Shown here: positions 41,712 through 50,826 of the stretch, piece by piece
Layout of the letters: every line of letters begins with the position of its first letter
Position numbering within the stretch: the first letter of the stretch is position 1
Assembly (NCBI GenBank): GCA_965539935.1
Contig: CBETVX010000003.1
Span: 24,385 to 88,384, forward strand
DNA from: CBETVX01 sp965539935
GTDB lineage: Bacteria > Bacillota > Clostridia > Peptostreptococcales > Caminicellaceae
Reading direction: 5' to 3'
DNA: 64,000 bases
Notes under the pieces: model-generated
Databases searched by the model: none
What the model saw: the letters and a program-made list of their open reading frames with translations, nothing else
What the model was told of the DNA's origin: nothing
Translations under genes and position numbers: made by a program

Positions 41712-43385
41712 ATGAGTATTAAATTTGTTAAGGGTTATAAAAATGTAAAAAGGTACAAAGAAATAGCAGAAGTTTTGGTGAAATATGGCTTTGGATTTTT
41801 TGTGGAAAAATTAATTGATAATAATTTAGTTCCTTCATACATACTAAAAAGGAGTAAGAGAAGTCTTGATTTTACTACTGGAAAAAGAATAAGACTTATG
41901 TGTGAAGAATTAGGACCTACATTTATAAAGTTAGGACAAATTGCAAGTACACGGGCAGACCTACTATCCGATGATATTATTGGAGAGTTAGAAAAATTAC
42001 AGGACAGTGTACCACAAATCCCCTTTGAACAAATAAATAGAGTATTTAAGAATGAGTTTGGAGTAGAGGTAGTAGAAGCATTTGAAAGTTTTGATGAAAC
42101 CCCAATAGCAGCTGCTTCTATAGGACAAGTTCATAGGGCCAGTTTAAAAACAGGGGAAGAAGTTGTAGTTAAAATCCAAAGACCAAATATTAAAGAAATG
42201 ATAAATACAGATATAAATATTTTATTATCTATGAGCAAATTATTTGATGAATATTTTAAGGATATGTTACCCTTAAGTTTACATGAAATAATGATAGAAC
42301 TTACGAGTTCTATTAAGTATGAATTAGATTATACTAAAGAGGGAAGAAATACTGAGAGGTTCATAGATAATTTTAAAGGAAATTCAAACATATATATACC
42401 GGAAATTATTTGGGATTATAGCTCAGAAAGAGTACTGACTCAAAAATATGTAAAGGGAATTAAAGTTTCAAATATAAGATCAATAAGAGAAAAGGGTTGG
42501 GATACTAAAAAAATTGCTGATATTGGGGCTAGAGCTTTTTTAAAACAAGTGTTAATCTTTGGTTTTTTTCATGGTGATCCCCATCCAGGAAATATACTTG
42601 TGATAGATGAAAATAAAATTGCATTTATTGATTTTGGTTTATGTGGGTATCTAGATAAAAAGTCAGTTTCTTTAATAACTAATATGTTTATAGCAGGGGG
42701 AAAGAAAGATGTAGATAAAATAATTGACCTACTAATGCAAGTAGAAGCTATTACAAGTAAGACTAACACCACAAGATTAAGGGAAGATTTGATGTATTTT
42801 ATCTATCACTATTATAATACTCCTATAAAAAAAATAAATATTAGTAAAATGGTTACAGAATTTATGAAAATAATTTATGAAAATAAAATTAAACTTCCAT
42901 CTCAGTTTACTATACTAACTAAAGCTTTAATTACAGTGGAGGGAACTGGTAGACTCCTTAATCCAGAATTTAGTATATCAAGTATTATGAAAGAGTTTAC
43001 TGGAGATATATTTAAGCACAAATATAGCATAGATAATATCATTAGAAATTTTCTTGATTTCACTGAAGAAACCATGTATGACTTAAAGACATATCCAAGA
43101 CAATTAAAAAATATAATAAAAATGATAGAAAAAAATGAAATAAAACTATCTTTAGAAGAAATAGGATTTAAAAGATTAGAAAGAGAATTAAAGACTGTTT
43201 TCAATAGGCTCAGTTTAAGTTTAATAATAGCTTCATTATTTATAGGTTCTTCACTAACAGTTGATTTAAATATAAAACCCCAAATATTTAATATCCCTTT
43301 ATATAGTTTCATCGGATATGTTTCAGCCATGATATTATGTTTTATTTTGATATTTGCTATTTTTTCAGAAGATATCAAAAAATAA
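41712..43385 (+). CDS. AarF/UbiB-family (ABC1) atypical kinase
   Basis: A 557-residue protein kinase-like protein. The KxGQ motif FIKLGQIASTRADLL (about 73-87), Ala-rich loop AAASIGQVHRA (about 134-144), catalytic HGDPHPGNILV (about 286-296) and DFGLCG (about 305-310) are all present. Two hydrophobic helices at the C-terminus (about 495-515 and 528-550) anchor it in the membrane. UbiB-type proteins support quinone or lipid metabolism, but this organism need not make ubiquinone, and clostridial members have no assigned substrate. Confidence 0.88.
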   Translation: MSIKFVKGYKNVKRYKEIAEVLVKYGFGFFVEKLIDNNLVPSYILKRSKRSLDFTTGKRIRLMCEELGPTFIKLGQIASTRADLLSDDIIGELEKLQDSVPQIPFEQINRVFKNEFGVEVVEAFESFDETPIAAASIGQVHRASLKTGEEVVVKIQRPNIKEMINTDINILLSMSKLFDEYFKDMLPLSLHEIMIELTSSIKYELDYTKEGRNTERFIDNFKGNSNIYIPEIIWDYSSERVLTQKYVKGIKVSNIRSIREKGWDTKKIADIGARAFLKQVLIFGFFHGDPHPGNILVIDENKIAFIDFGLCGYLDKKSVSLITNMFIAGGKKDVDKIIDLLMQVEAITSKTNTTRLREDLMYFIYHYYNTPIKKINISKMVTEFMKIIYENKIKLPSQFTILTKALITVEGTGRLLNPEFSISSIMKEFTGDIFKHKYSIDNIIRNFLDFTEETMYDLKTYPRQLKNIIKMIEKNEIKLSLEEIGFKRLERELKTVFNRLSLSLIIASLFIGSSLTVDLNIKPQIFNIPLYSFIGYVSAMILCFILIFAIFSEDIKK

Positions 43386-43458
43386 ATATATTTGAAGGAT
43401 TAAAAAGAAGTTTGTTGAATAGTATTAACTATTCACAAATTATACGGGAGTGATTATA

Positions 43459-43869
43459 ATGCAAATACTTTTTGTTATATCTTTATTGTTTGCAATTTTA
43501 GTTGCAGTTTTCGCAGTACAAAATTCCGACCCAGTTACCATAAATTTATTATGGAAACAATATCCTGCTTCTCAAGCTATAGTAATATTAGGTTCTGCTG
43601 CGGTGGGAGCAGTTGTTGTTGCCCTATTAGGTATATTTAGTAAAATTAAATCTACTTTAAAGATACGAGAACTTCAAAATAAAGTAAAAAACCTGGAAAA
43701 TGCTTTACAAGAACAAAATGAGACAAAGGATGTTTTAAGTTCAGTTAATGCTAGAACTATAGACAATAATCTTATTCAGTCTAGTTCGGATTTAGAAAAG
43801 AATACAGAAGAAGTTGAAGATAATGTATCAAAGGAAGATACAGAAAATAAAGCATCTGAATTGAAATAA
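43459..43869 (+). CDS. LapA-family (DUF1049) membrane protein
   Basis: A 136-residue protein with two N-terminal helices (about 2-22 and 38-60) around the conserved FAVQNSDPVTINLLW, then a coiled-coil (RELQNKVKNLENALQEQNE, about 72-92) and an acidic tail. This is the LapA/YrvD layout. In Firmicutes the gene commonly precedes recJ, as here. ATG at 43459 is chosen; the GTG at 43450 overlaps the GGGAG ribosome site. Function is thought to lie in cell-envelope processes but is unclear. Confidence 0.8.
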   Translation: MQILFVISLLFAILVAVFAVQNSDPVTINLLWKQYPASQAIVILGSAAVGAVVVALLGIFSKIKSTLKIRELQNKVKNLENALQEQNETKDVLSSVNARTIDNNLIQSSSDLEKNTEEVEDNVSKEDTENKASELK

Positions 43870-43968
43870 AATCAATATAAACTATATTTTGCAAAAAACC
43901 TTAATATGTTGATGAAATCCATGATTTATCATATAATAGTAAAGTACATTTATATTGTAGGTGAAAAT

Positions 43969-46467
43969 ATGTTAATTCATGATAAATTATGGAGAATAAA
44001 AGAAAATCAAACTGAAACCCTTGATAGATTATCAAAGGCTCTTAATATAAGCAAGATAACAGCAAATGTCTTGGTGAATAGGGGTATAGATACAATTGAT
44101 AAAGCTAGGGGTTTTCTTAATCCTGCTTTAAAGGATTTACATACACCTTTTTTATTAAAAGATATGGAAAAGGCTGTTGCAAGAATTAATAGAGCTATGG
44201 AAAAATCTGAAAACATATGGATATATGGTGACTACGATGTAGATGGAGTCACAAGTGTATCCTTACTTAAACTCTATTTTAAGTCTGTTGGCTATGATGT
44301 GAATTATTATATACCCGATAGATTTGATGAAGGTTATGGAATTAATTGTGAAGCTATAGATTATATTAAATCTAAGGGTGGAGAGTTAATTATAAGCGTT
44401 GATTGTGGAATTACTTCAACCGATGAAGTTGAGTATGCAAAGTCTCTGGGAATCGATTTTATCATATCAGATCATCATCAATGCCAAGAAATTATTCCAA
44501 AGGCTTTAGCTGTTATTAACCCCAAAAGACCAGATTGTAAATATCCCTATGATATGCTTGCGGGGGTGGGAATAGCTTTTAAATTGATACAAGCTTTAAC
44601 CCCTGTAGATAAATATCAAGAAATGTGTTTTAAATACCTTGATATTGTTGCCTTTGGAACTGTTGCTGATGTTGCACCTATTACTGGTGAAAACAGAATA
44701 ATTGTAAAATATGGATTAGATAAGCTTAATAATACTGAAAATATTGGTTTGAAAGCTTTGATAGATGTTTGTGGATTAAATGATAAGAAAATTAATTCTG
44801 GCCATATTGGCTTTGTCTTAGCTCCAAAAATAAATGCTGCTGGCCGTATTAAAGATGCATCCATGGGAGTAGAGCTTTTAACTACAGATAGTTATGAATT
44901 TGCCATTGAGATTGCAAAAAAACTTTATGATGATAATTTACACAGGCAAAGTATAGAAAAAAATATTGTCCTAGAGGCTGAAAAAATTATTGAGCAAGAT
45001 ATAGATTTGAAAAAGGAAAAGGTATTAGTATTGGCATCAGAGGGGTGGCATCATGGAGTTATAGGGATTGCAGCTTCTCGTATAGCTGAGAAATACTGTA
45101 GACCTACTATTATACTTGGTGTAGAAGATGGTGTTGCAAAAGGATCGGCTAGAACCTTTGGAGATATAAATATATTTGAACTTTTGAGTTTATCAAAGGA
45201 ATATTTTATTAAATTTGGAGGACATGCTCAAGCTGCAGGATTATCTTTATGGAAGAAAGACCTTGAAGCTTTTAGAGTCAAAATAAATCAGATAGCAAAT
45301 ACTACAATCAAAGAAAAGGATTTAGTTCCAAGGTTAAATATCGACATGCTGTTGAATAGAAAGGATGTTGTATTTAATGTCCTTGATGAAATAGAAAAAT
45401 TAGAACCCTTTGGTCTAGGAAATCCCAAACCCCAATTTGCATATAAAAATTTACACATAGAATCTTTAAATCTAGTAGGTAAGGATAAAAACCATCTTAA
45501 AATGGTTGTGCAAGATGGAAGTAGATTGTTTGATTGTATTGGGTTTAATTTTTCAAGGACTGGAAACTCTTTAGATAAAGGGACTAAGGTAGATTTAGTA
45601 TTTTATTTGGAAAAAAATAATTTCAAAGGTGTAGAAACGATACAGTTTAATCTAAAGGATGTTAGAAGTCCAAATAAGAAAATCTATGGAGAAAATCAGT
45701 TTGTAGAAAAGTATTATGAAACCTTCAATAATATTTTAGATGATATGGATAATATAACAGATGAATCAATAACTAAAAATGTTATTGATATGAGAAATGA
45801 AAAAAATAGAGCTAAGTTCATAATTGACAGGTTAAGTCAACATAGCTCACACATAGTATTAGTAAATACTATAGAAGGATTTATGGAGATCGTTTTTGAA
45901 CTTAATGATAGAGATAGAAATGATATCCTTAATTTCATTAGTTTTAAAGAGCCCTATGAAGGTAGTAATAGCAGCATAGTTATTAACCCACAGATTTCTC
46001 TTATTGATTTTTCAAAATATGAGAATGTATATGTTTTTGATGTTCCAATTTATATTAATCAGCTTAATTATATAATAAACAATTCTAATGAGACTTATTT
46101 GTTGTATAATAAAGATGATTTAAAACTATTTGAGGTCTTTTTAGATACTATTATTCCTAATAGAGAAGATTTAGCAAAATTATATAAATTTTTTTCAAAA
46201 TCACAACCAGATAAATTCTTGAATATAAAAGAAATAATAAAATCTATTGATAAAATGAATATATCAAAATTATATTTTTGTTTAGACATATTGGAGGATG
46301 CTAAGCTAATAGAAACTATAAGGGGATCTGGAGAGTTTAAGGTACTTTTATTACCTCCACCAGAGAATAAGATTAATATTACTAGTACTAATCTTTATAA
46401 GAAAATAAATAGTTTAAAAACTAAGTTTGGTATTCTAAAGGAAGAAGCATTCAAGGATTTAGGTTAA
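43969..46467 (+). CDS. recJ: Single-stranded-DNA-specific exonuclease RecJ
   Basis: An 832-residue 5'-3' exonuclease. DHH-domain motifs: YGDYDVDGVTSVS (about 86-98), DCGITS (about 145-150), DHHQCQ (about 167-172). DHHA1 signature FGGHAQAAGLS (about 418-428). An OB domain follows, then a C-terminal extension of about 250 residues (from about 575) as in Firmicutes RecJ, ending in a winged-helix-like region. ATG at 43969 follows TAGGTG; the upstream TTG at 43906 has no ribosome site. Acts in DNA repair; apt and relA follow as in many Firmicutes. Confidence 0.92.
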   Translation: MLIHDKLWRIKENQTETLDRLSKALNISKITANVLVNRGIDTIDKARGFLNPALKDLHTPFLLKDMEKAVARINRAMEKSENIWIYGDYDVDGVTSVSLLKLYFKSVGYDVNYYIPDRFDEGYGINCEAIDYIKSKGGELIISVDCGITSTDEVEYAKSLGIDFIISDHHQCQEIIPKALAVINPKRPDCKYPYDMLAGVGIAFKLIQALTPVDKYQEMCFKYLDIVAFGTVADVAPITGENRIIVKYGLDKLNNTENIGLKALIDVCGLNDKKINSGHIGFVLAPKINAAGRIKDASMGVELLTTDSYEFAIEIAKKLYDDNLHRQSIEKNIVLEAEKIIEQDIDLKKEKVLVLASEGWHHGVIGIAASRIAEKYCRPTIILGVEDGVAKGSARTFGDINIFELLSLSKEYFIKFGGHAQAAGLSLWKKDLEAFRVKINQIANTTIKEKDLVPRLNIDMLLNRKDVVFNVLDEIEKLEPFGLGNPKPQFAYKNLHIESLNLVGKDKNHLKMVVQDGSRLFDCIGFNFSRTGNSLDKGTKVDLVFYLEKNNFKGVETIQFNLKDVRSPNKKIYGENQFVEKYYETFNNILDDMDNITDESITKNVIDMRNEKNRAKFIIDRLSQHSSHIVLVNTIEGFMEIVFELNDRDRNDILNFISFKEPYEGSNSSIVINPQISLIDFSKYENVYVFDVPIYINQLNYIINNSNETYLLYNKDDLKLFEVFLDTIIPNREDLAKLYKFFSKSQPDKFLNIKEIIKSIDKMNISKLYFCLDILEDAKLIETIRGSGEFKVLLLPPPENKINITSTNLYKKINSLKTKFGILKEEAFKDLG

Positions 46468-46486
46468 CAACTAAGGAGGGTATTAA

Positions 46487-46999
46487 ATGAACTTAAAGAG
46501 TAAAATAAGAGTAATTGAAGATTTTCCTAAAGAGGGTATTAGTTTTAAAGATATAACAACTTTACTGCAAGATGGTGAAGCCTATAAAGAAGCTATAGAT
46601 ATGTGCATAAAAGAAACAAAGGATTTAGAATATGATATAATTGTTGGCCCTGAGGCTAGGGGATTTTTAATAGGAGCACCTATGGCATATGGATCAGGAA
46701 AGGGATTTGTACCAGTGAGAAAACCTGGTAAACTTCCATATGAAACTATTAATCACGAATATGAGCTAGAATATGGTACAGATATATTAGAAATGCATAA
46801 AGATGCAATAAAACCTGGTCAAAAAGTTTTAGTTGTGGATGATTTATTAGCAACTGGTGGAACAACACTTTCAACAATCAAACTTGTTGAAGAATTAGGT
46901 GGAGAAGTAGTTGGTGTTTTATTCCTAATAGAATTAACTTTCTTAAATGGGAGAGAAACTTTAGAAGGATATGATATAATATCATTAATAAGATACTAG
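46487..46999 (+). CDS. apt: Adenine phosphoribosyltransferase
   Basis: A 170-residue purine salvage enzyme making AMP from adenine and PRPP. FPKEGISFKDIT (about 14-25) and VLVVDDLLATGGTT (about 112-125), the PRPP loop, are clear, with GPEARGFLIGAP (about 53-64). AAGGAGGG before ATG. Between recJ and relA, the common Firmicute order. Confidence 0.95.
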   Translation: MNLKSKIRVIEDFPKEGISFKDITTLLQDGEAYKEAIDMCIKETKDLEYDIIVGPEARGFLIGAPMAYGSGKGFVPVRKPGKLPYETINHEYELEYGTDILEMHKDAIKPGQKVLVVDDLLATGGTTLSTIKLVEELGGEVVGVLFLIELTFLNGRETLEGYDIISLIRY

Positions 47000-47026
47000 T
47001 GAATGGGAAACCATTCACATTTCTTC
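46999..47026 (+). terminator. Hairpin after apt
   Basis: GTGAATGG (46999-47006) pairs with CCATTCAC (47011-47018) around a GAAA tetraloop, followed by ATTTCTTC. The tail is weak, so partial read-through to relA is likely. Confidence 0.6.
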
Positions 47027-47078
47027 TAATTGAGGGAATAGTACAACAATTTATTTTCACTATAAGAGGGTGAGATAC

Positions 47079-49250
47079 TTGCTTGAGAGTTATATAGAAA
47101 AAATAAAACAATATAACCCTCACTATGATTTATCTAGGATAATCAAGGCATACAATTTTGCAGAAAATGCCCATGAAGGACAACGTAGAAAGTCTGGTGA
47201 GAAATATTTTATTCATCCTGTCAATGTTTCATTGATACTTGCTGAGTTAGAGTTAGATGAAAGCACAGTTATAGCAGGGTTACTTCATGATGTGGTAGAA
47301 GATACTAAATATGATTTTGACCACATTAAGAAAGAATTCGGAGAAGAAGTGGCTTTATTAGTAGATGGAGTTACTAAACTTGGAAGATTTACTTATGAAA
47401 CTAAGGAAGAGAGACAGGCTGAAAATTTAAGGAAGATGTTCCTAGCAATGGCAAAGGATATAAGGGTTATACTTATTAAGCTTGCCGATAGACTTCATAA
47501 TATGCGTACTTTAAAATTTATGAATGAAAATAAGAAAAAAGAAAAGGCTATTGAAACCCTTGAAATATACTGTCCTATTGCTCATAGATTAGGTATTTCT
47601 AAGATAAAATGGGAACTAGAAGACCTTAGTCTTAGATACCTAGACCCTGAGGGATATTATGATTTAGTAGATAAAGTGGCTAAAAAAAGAAAAGAACGTG
47701 AAGAATATATTAATTCAATTATAAAGAAACTTAAGGTCAATCTTGATAAATTAGGAATTGATTATGATATATATGGTAGACCTAAGCATTTTTATAGTAT
47801 ATATAAGAAAATGGTTTATCAACATAAAAGTTTTGATGAAATATTTGATCTTACCGCTATAAGAATTATAGTAGACAATGTAAAAGATTGTTATGGAGTT
47901 TTAGGAATAGTCCATACTATGTGGAAACCTATACCAGGTAGGTTTAAAGATTATATTGCTATGCCTAAACCCAATATGTATCAATCCTTGCATACTACAC
48001 TTATAGGGCCAAGGGGAGAACCCTTTGAGATCCAGATTAGAACCTGGGAAATGCATAGAATTGCTGAATATGGTATAGCCGCCCATTGGAAATACAAAGA
48101 AGGAAAAGTAGAGGAAGAAGAGTTAGATAAAAAACTATCTTGGCTTAGACAATTGCTAGAATGGCAGAGGGAACTAAAAGATCCTAAAGAATTTATGGAA
48201 TCTTTGAAAATAGATTTATTTACAAATCAAGTATTTGTATTTACCCCTAAAGGCGATGTAATAGATCTTCCATTTGGTTCTACCCCAATAGATTTTGCAT
48301 ACAAAATACATTCTGCTGTTGGTAATAAGTGTATAGGGGCGAAGGTTAATGGGCGAATAGTCCCATTAGATTATAAACTTAAAACAGGTAATATAGTTGA
48401 AGTATTGACATCTACTAATAGTAATGGACCAAGTAGAGATTGGTTGAAATTTGTGAAAAGTACCCATGCCAAAAATAAGATTAGACAATGGTTTAAGAAA
48501 GAGAGAAAAGAAGAGAATATAGATAGAGGTAAAGAAGTAGTAGAAAAAGAGCTAAGAAGACAAGGGTATAATTTAAAAGAAATATTGAAAGCAGACTATT
48601 TAAATAGAATAATCAAAAAATTGCGAATAAATACTGTGGACGATTTGTATGCAGCCATTGGCTATGGTGGTATTGCCCTAAATCAAGTTATTCCAAAACT
48701 TAGGGAGATGTATAGAGCTGAGCATAAAGAAGATAAAAGTGAAGAGGACAATAATAAGGAACTGGAAAACAAAATTTCTAAATCTAAGCCTAGTAAAAGG
48801 ACAAATCAAGGTGTTAAAGTAAAAGGTATTGATAATATATTAGTTAGGTTTGCTAAGTGTTGTAGCCCTGTCCAAGGAGATGAAATAGTTGGATATATTA
48901 CTAGGGGTAGAGGTATAACCGTCCATAGGCAAGATTGTCCAAATATTGTGAATGAAAGTAATAGTATAGATAGACTTATTGAAGTTGAATGGGATAAAGA
49001 TAAGGAAACAAGATATCAAACAGAAATACAAATTGTTTCTCCAGATAGAAAAGGATTACTATCGGAGGTAACAAATATTATCTCTGATTCTAAACTACTT
49101 GTAAATGCAGTTAATGCAAAAACAACTAAGGAAAAGCTAGCAATAATTAATCTTACAATTGAGATTTCCAATACAGATCAGTTGCTTAAAGTTATTAATA
49201 AATTTAAAAACATGCCAGGGATTATTGATGTAAAAAGGGTAACATCTTAA
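47079..49250 (+). CDS. relA: Bifunctional (p)ppGpp synthetase/hydrolase RelA/SpoT
   Basis: A 723-residue RSH protein. HD hydrolase domain (HPVNVSLILAEL, LLHDVVEDT, about 44-74), synthetase domain (YDIYGRPKHFYSIYKKM, about 229-245), TGS domain (VFVFTPKGDVIDLP, about 385-398), and C-terminal ACT domain (about 645-720). TTG at 47079 is preferred because GAGGG ends at 47070, 8 bases ahead; the GTG at 47070 overlaps that site. It controls the stringent response. Confidence 0.93.
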   Translation: MLESYIEKIKQYNPHYDLSRIIKAYNFAENAHEGQRRKSGEKYFIHPVNVSLILAELELDESTVIAGLLHDVVEDTKYDFDHIKKEFGEEVALLVDGVTKLGRFTYETKEERQAENLRKMFLAMAKDIRVILIKLADRLHNMRTLKFMNENKKKEKAIETLEIYCPIAHRLGISKIKWELEDLSLRYLDPEGYYDLVDKVAKKRKEREEYINSIIKKLKVNLDKLGIDYDIYGRPKHFYSIYKKMVYQHKSFDEIFDLTAIRIIVDNVKDCYGVLGIVHTMWKPIPGRFKDYIAMPKPNMYQSLHTTLIGPRGEPFEIQIRTWEMHRIAEYGIAAHWKYKEGKVEEEELDKKLSWLRQLLEWQRELKDPKEFMESLKIDLFTNQVFVFTPKGDVIDLPFGSTPIDFAYKIHSAVGNKCIGAKVNGRIVPLDYKLKTGNIVEVLTSTNSNGPSRDWLKFVKSTHAKNKIRQWFKKERKEENIDRGKEVVEKELRRQGYNLKEILKADYLNRIIKKLRINTVDDLYAAIGYGGIALNQVIPKLREMYRAEHKEDKSEEDNNKELENKISKSKPSKRTNQGVKVKGIDNILVRFAKCCSPVQGDEIVGYITRGRGITVHRQDCPNIVNESNSIDRLIEVEWDKDKETRYQTEIQIVSPDRKGLLSEVTNIISDSKLLVNAVNAKTTKEKLAIINLTIEISNTDQLLKVINKFKNMPGIIDVKRVTS

Positions 49251-49264
49251 AGGAGGTAAAAGGG

Positions 49265-49714
49265 TTGAGAGCAGTAATACAAAGAGTAAGTAGTGCAAAT
49301 GTAACTGTTAATAATGAAGTAACAGGTTCTATAGATAAAGGGCTTTTAATTTTACTTGGGGTTGAAGATGGGGATACCGATAAGGATATAAAATATATGG
49401 TAGAAAAAATCATAAACTTAAGAATATTTGAAGATGAAAATGAAAAAATGAATTTATCCCTATTAGATATCAAAGGCGAACTTTTAGTGGTATCCCAATT
49501 CACATTATTAGGGGATTGCAGGAAAGGTAGACGTCCAAACTTTATGAAAGCAGCAAAACCAGATGAAGCAAATACACTATACGAAGAATTTGTAAAAAAA
49601 GCTAAGGAATATGGAATAAAAGTTCAGACTGGTGTATTTCAAGAGCATATGATAGTCAATCTATCAAATGATGGGCCAGTAACTATTTTAGTAGATAGTA
49701 ACAAGAACTTTTAA
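49265..49714 (+). CDS. dtd: D-aminoacyl-tRNA deacylase
   Basis: A 149-residue proofreading enzyme that removes D-amino acids from tRNA. It begins RAVIQRVSSANVTV, has SQFTLLGDCRKGRRPNF (about 77-93) and GPVTILVDS at the end, all family signatures with the GP cis-Pro motif. TTG start at 49265, eight bases after AAAGGAGGT. The relA-dtd-MBL hydrolase order is common in Firmicutes. Confidence 0.93.
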   Translation: MRAVIQRVSSANVTVNNEVTGSIDKGLLILLGVEDGDTDKDIKYMVEKIINLRIFEDENEKMNLSLLDIKGELLVVSQFTLLGDCRKGRRPNFMKAAKPDEANTLYEEFVKKAKEYGIKVQTGVFQEHMIVNLSNDGPVTILVDSNKNF

Positions 49715-49726
49715 GGAGTGATTTTA

Positions 49727-50350
49727 GTGTTTATAGAAAGGATACCTGCAGGTATATATGAAGCTAATTGTTTTTTGCTTGGCTGTGAAAAAGAAAAAGT
49801 TGCAGCTGTAATAGACCCAGGGGGAGATGCTGAAAAAATAATGAAAAAAGCAAATGATAATGGATTTGAAATAAAATACATTATTTTAACCCATGGCCAC
49901 GGAGATCATATTGGTGCTGTTGAAAAAATTAGAAATAAAACGAAGGCAGAAGTTTTAATTCATAGGGATGATAAATATTTAGTAGAAAATGCAGAAAAGA
50001 ACTTATCGAGCTTAATGAGCGGTCCTAATGTTGAGTTTTCTCCAGATAAATTATTAGAAGACGGTGATGTGATTAGACTAGGAGAACTTGAGCTAAATAT
50101 TATTCATACTCCTGGCCACACACCAGGTGGTATATGTATAAAAGTAGAGGATGTTATTTTTTCTGGAGATACTCTATTTGCAAACTCAATAGGAAGAACT
50201 GATTTTGAAGGTGGATCTTTAAAAAAATTATTAAATTCAATAAAAAACAAGGTTCTAATTTTTGATGAGGAGACTAAGGTTTTTCCAGGACATGGTCCTG
50301 CTACCACAGTAGGTATTGAAAAATCTACAAACCCATTTATAATTAGATAG
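49727..50350 (+). CDS. Metallo-beta-lactamase-fold hydrolase (glyoxalase II-like)
   Basis: A 207-residue hydrolase. THGHGDHIGAVEKI (about 57-70) is the metal motif THxHxDHxG, HTPGHTPGGIC (about 127-137) and SGDTLF (about 148-153) give the bridging residues, and FPGHGPATT (about 188-196) the last His. GTG at 49727 follows AAGGAG by 8 bases and is preferred over GTG at 49718. Thioesters or related compounds are likely substrates; the true one is not known. Confidence 0.88.
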   Translation: MFIERIPAGIYEANCFLLGCEKEKVAAVIDPGGDAEKIMKKANDNGFEIKYIILTHGHGDHIGAVEKIRNKTKAEVLIHRDDKYLVENAEKNLSSLMSGPNVEFSPDKLLEDGDVIRLGELELNIIHTPGHTPGGICIKVEDVIFSGDTLFANSIGRTDFEGGSLKKLLNSIKNKVLIFDEETKVFPGHGPATTVGIEKSTNPFIIR

Positions 50351-50417
50351 CTTTTTGAATACCCTTTTAGTTACATGGAAAAAATAATAACTAAATAATA
50401 AACTAGGAGGGTATTTG

Positions 50418-50600
50418 ATGGCGAAAAGGGATAATTTTATGATGGGAAAACATCAAACAAATAATTTGTTTGATATTGATTTCCATGATTTCATGGAGCT
50501 TGTTGAAAGTGGATACAGCACTAATGAAATTGCAAGAGAATTGGGTGTGTCGAAAAGAGAAGTTAATATTTTGAGAAATGAGATAAATAAGGAGTATTGA
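50418..50600 (+). CDS. Small helix-turn-helix protein
   Basis: A 60-residue protein. The C-terminal half, FMELVESGYSTNEIARELGV then SKREVNILRNEI, is a helix-turn-helix of the sigma-70 region 4/Sigma-K type. The N-terminal half is short and rich in Met/His. ATG at 50418 follows AGGAGGG. It lies 7 bases before the hemZ region, so it may be cotranscribed. A DNA-binding role is inferred; targets unknown. Confidence 0.72.
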   Translation: MAKRDNFMMGKHQTNNLFDIDFHDFMELVESGYSTNEIARELGVSKREVNILRNEINKEY

Positions 50601-50607
50601 AAAATAG

Positions 50608-50820
50608 ATGATAAGTATTTTGTTAAAGGGACATGATTATGAGTATGAAGTTAGTACTCTTATAAAAACCTTTGGGTTTAATAAAATAGAATTTGTAAAC
50701 AGTATTGATAAAATAAATGGAGAACAATTAATTATTAATGAAATAGAAAAAACTAATAATAAGTACATAATAAAGACTTATCTTTATAAAAACAATGAAA
50801 TTTTATCCTCTAAATATTAA
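50608..50820 (+). CDS. hemZ: N-terminal piece of HemZ, cut by an in-frame TAA
   Basis: A 70-residue frame starting with ATG at 50608 and reading ISILLKGHDYEYEVSTLIKT, like the N-terminus of clostridial HemZ proteins. It stops at TAA 50818-50820. The same frame continues directly (ELLINPNEDE and onward) into the radical SAM portion with no other stop, so this is one gene split by a nonsense codon, not a separate gene. A ribosome site AAGGAG lies ahead within the HTH gene. Whether the fragment folds is unknown. Confidence 0.7.
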   Translation: MISILLKGHDYEYEVSTLIKTFGFNKIEFVNSIDKINGEQLIINEIEKTNNKYIIKTYLYKNNEILSSKY

Positions 50821-50826
50821 GAACTG

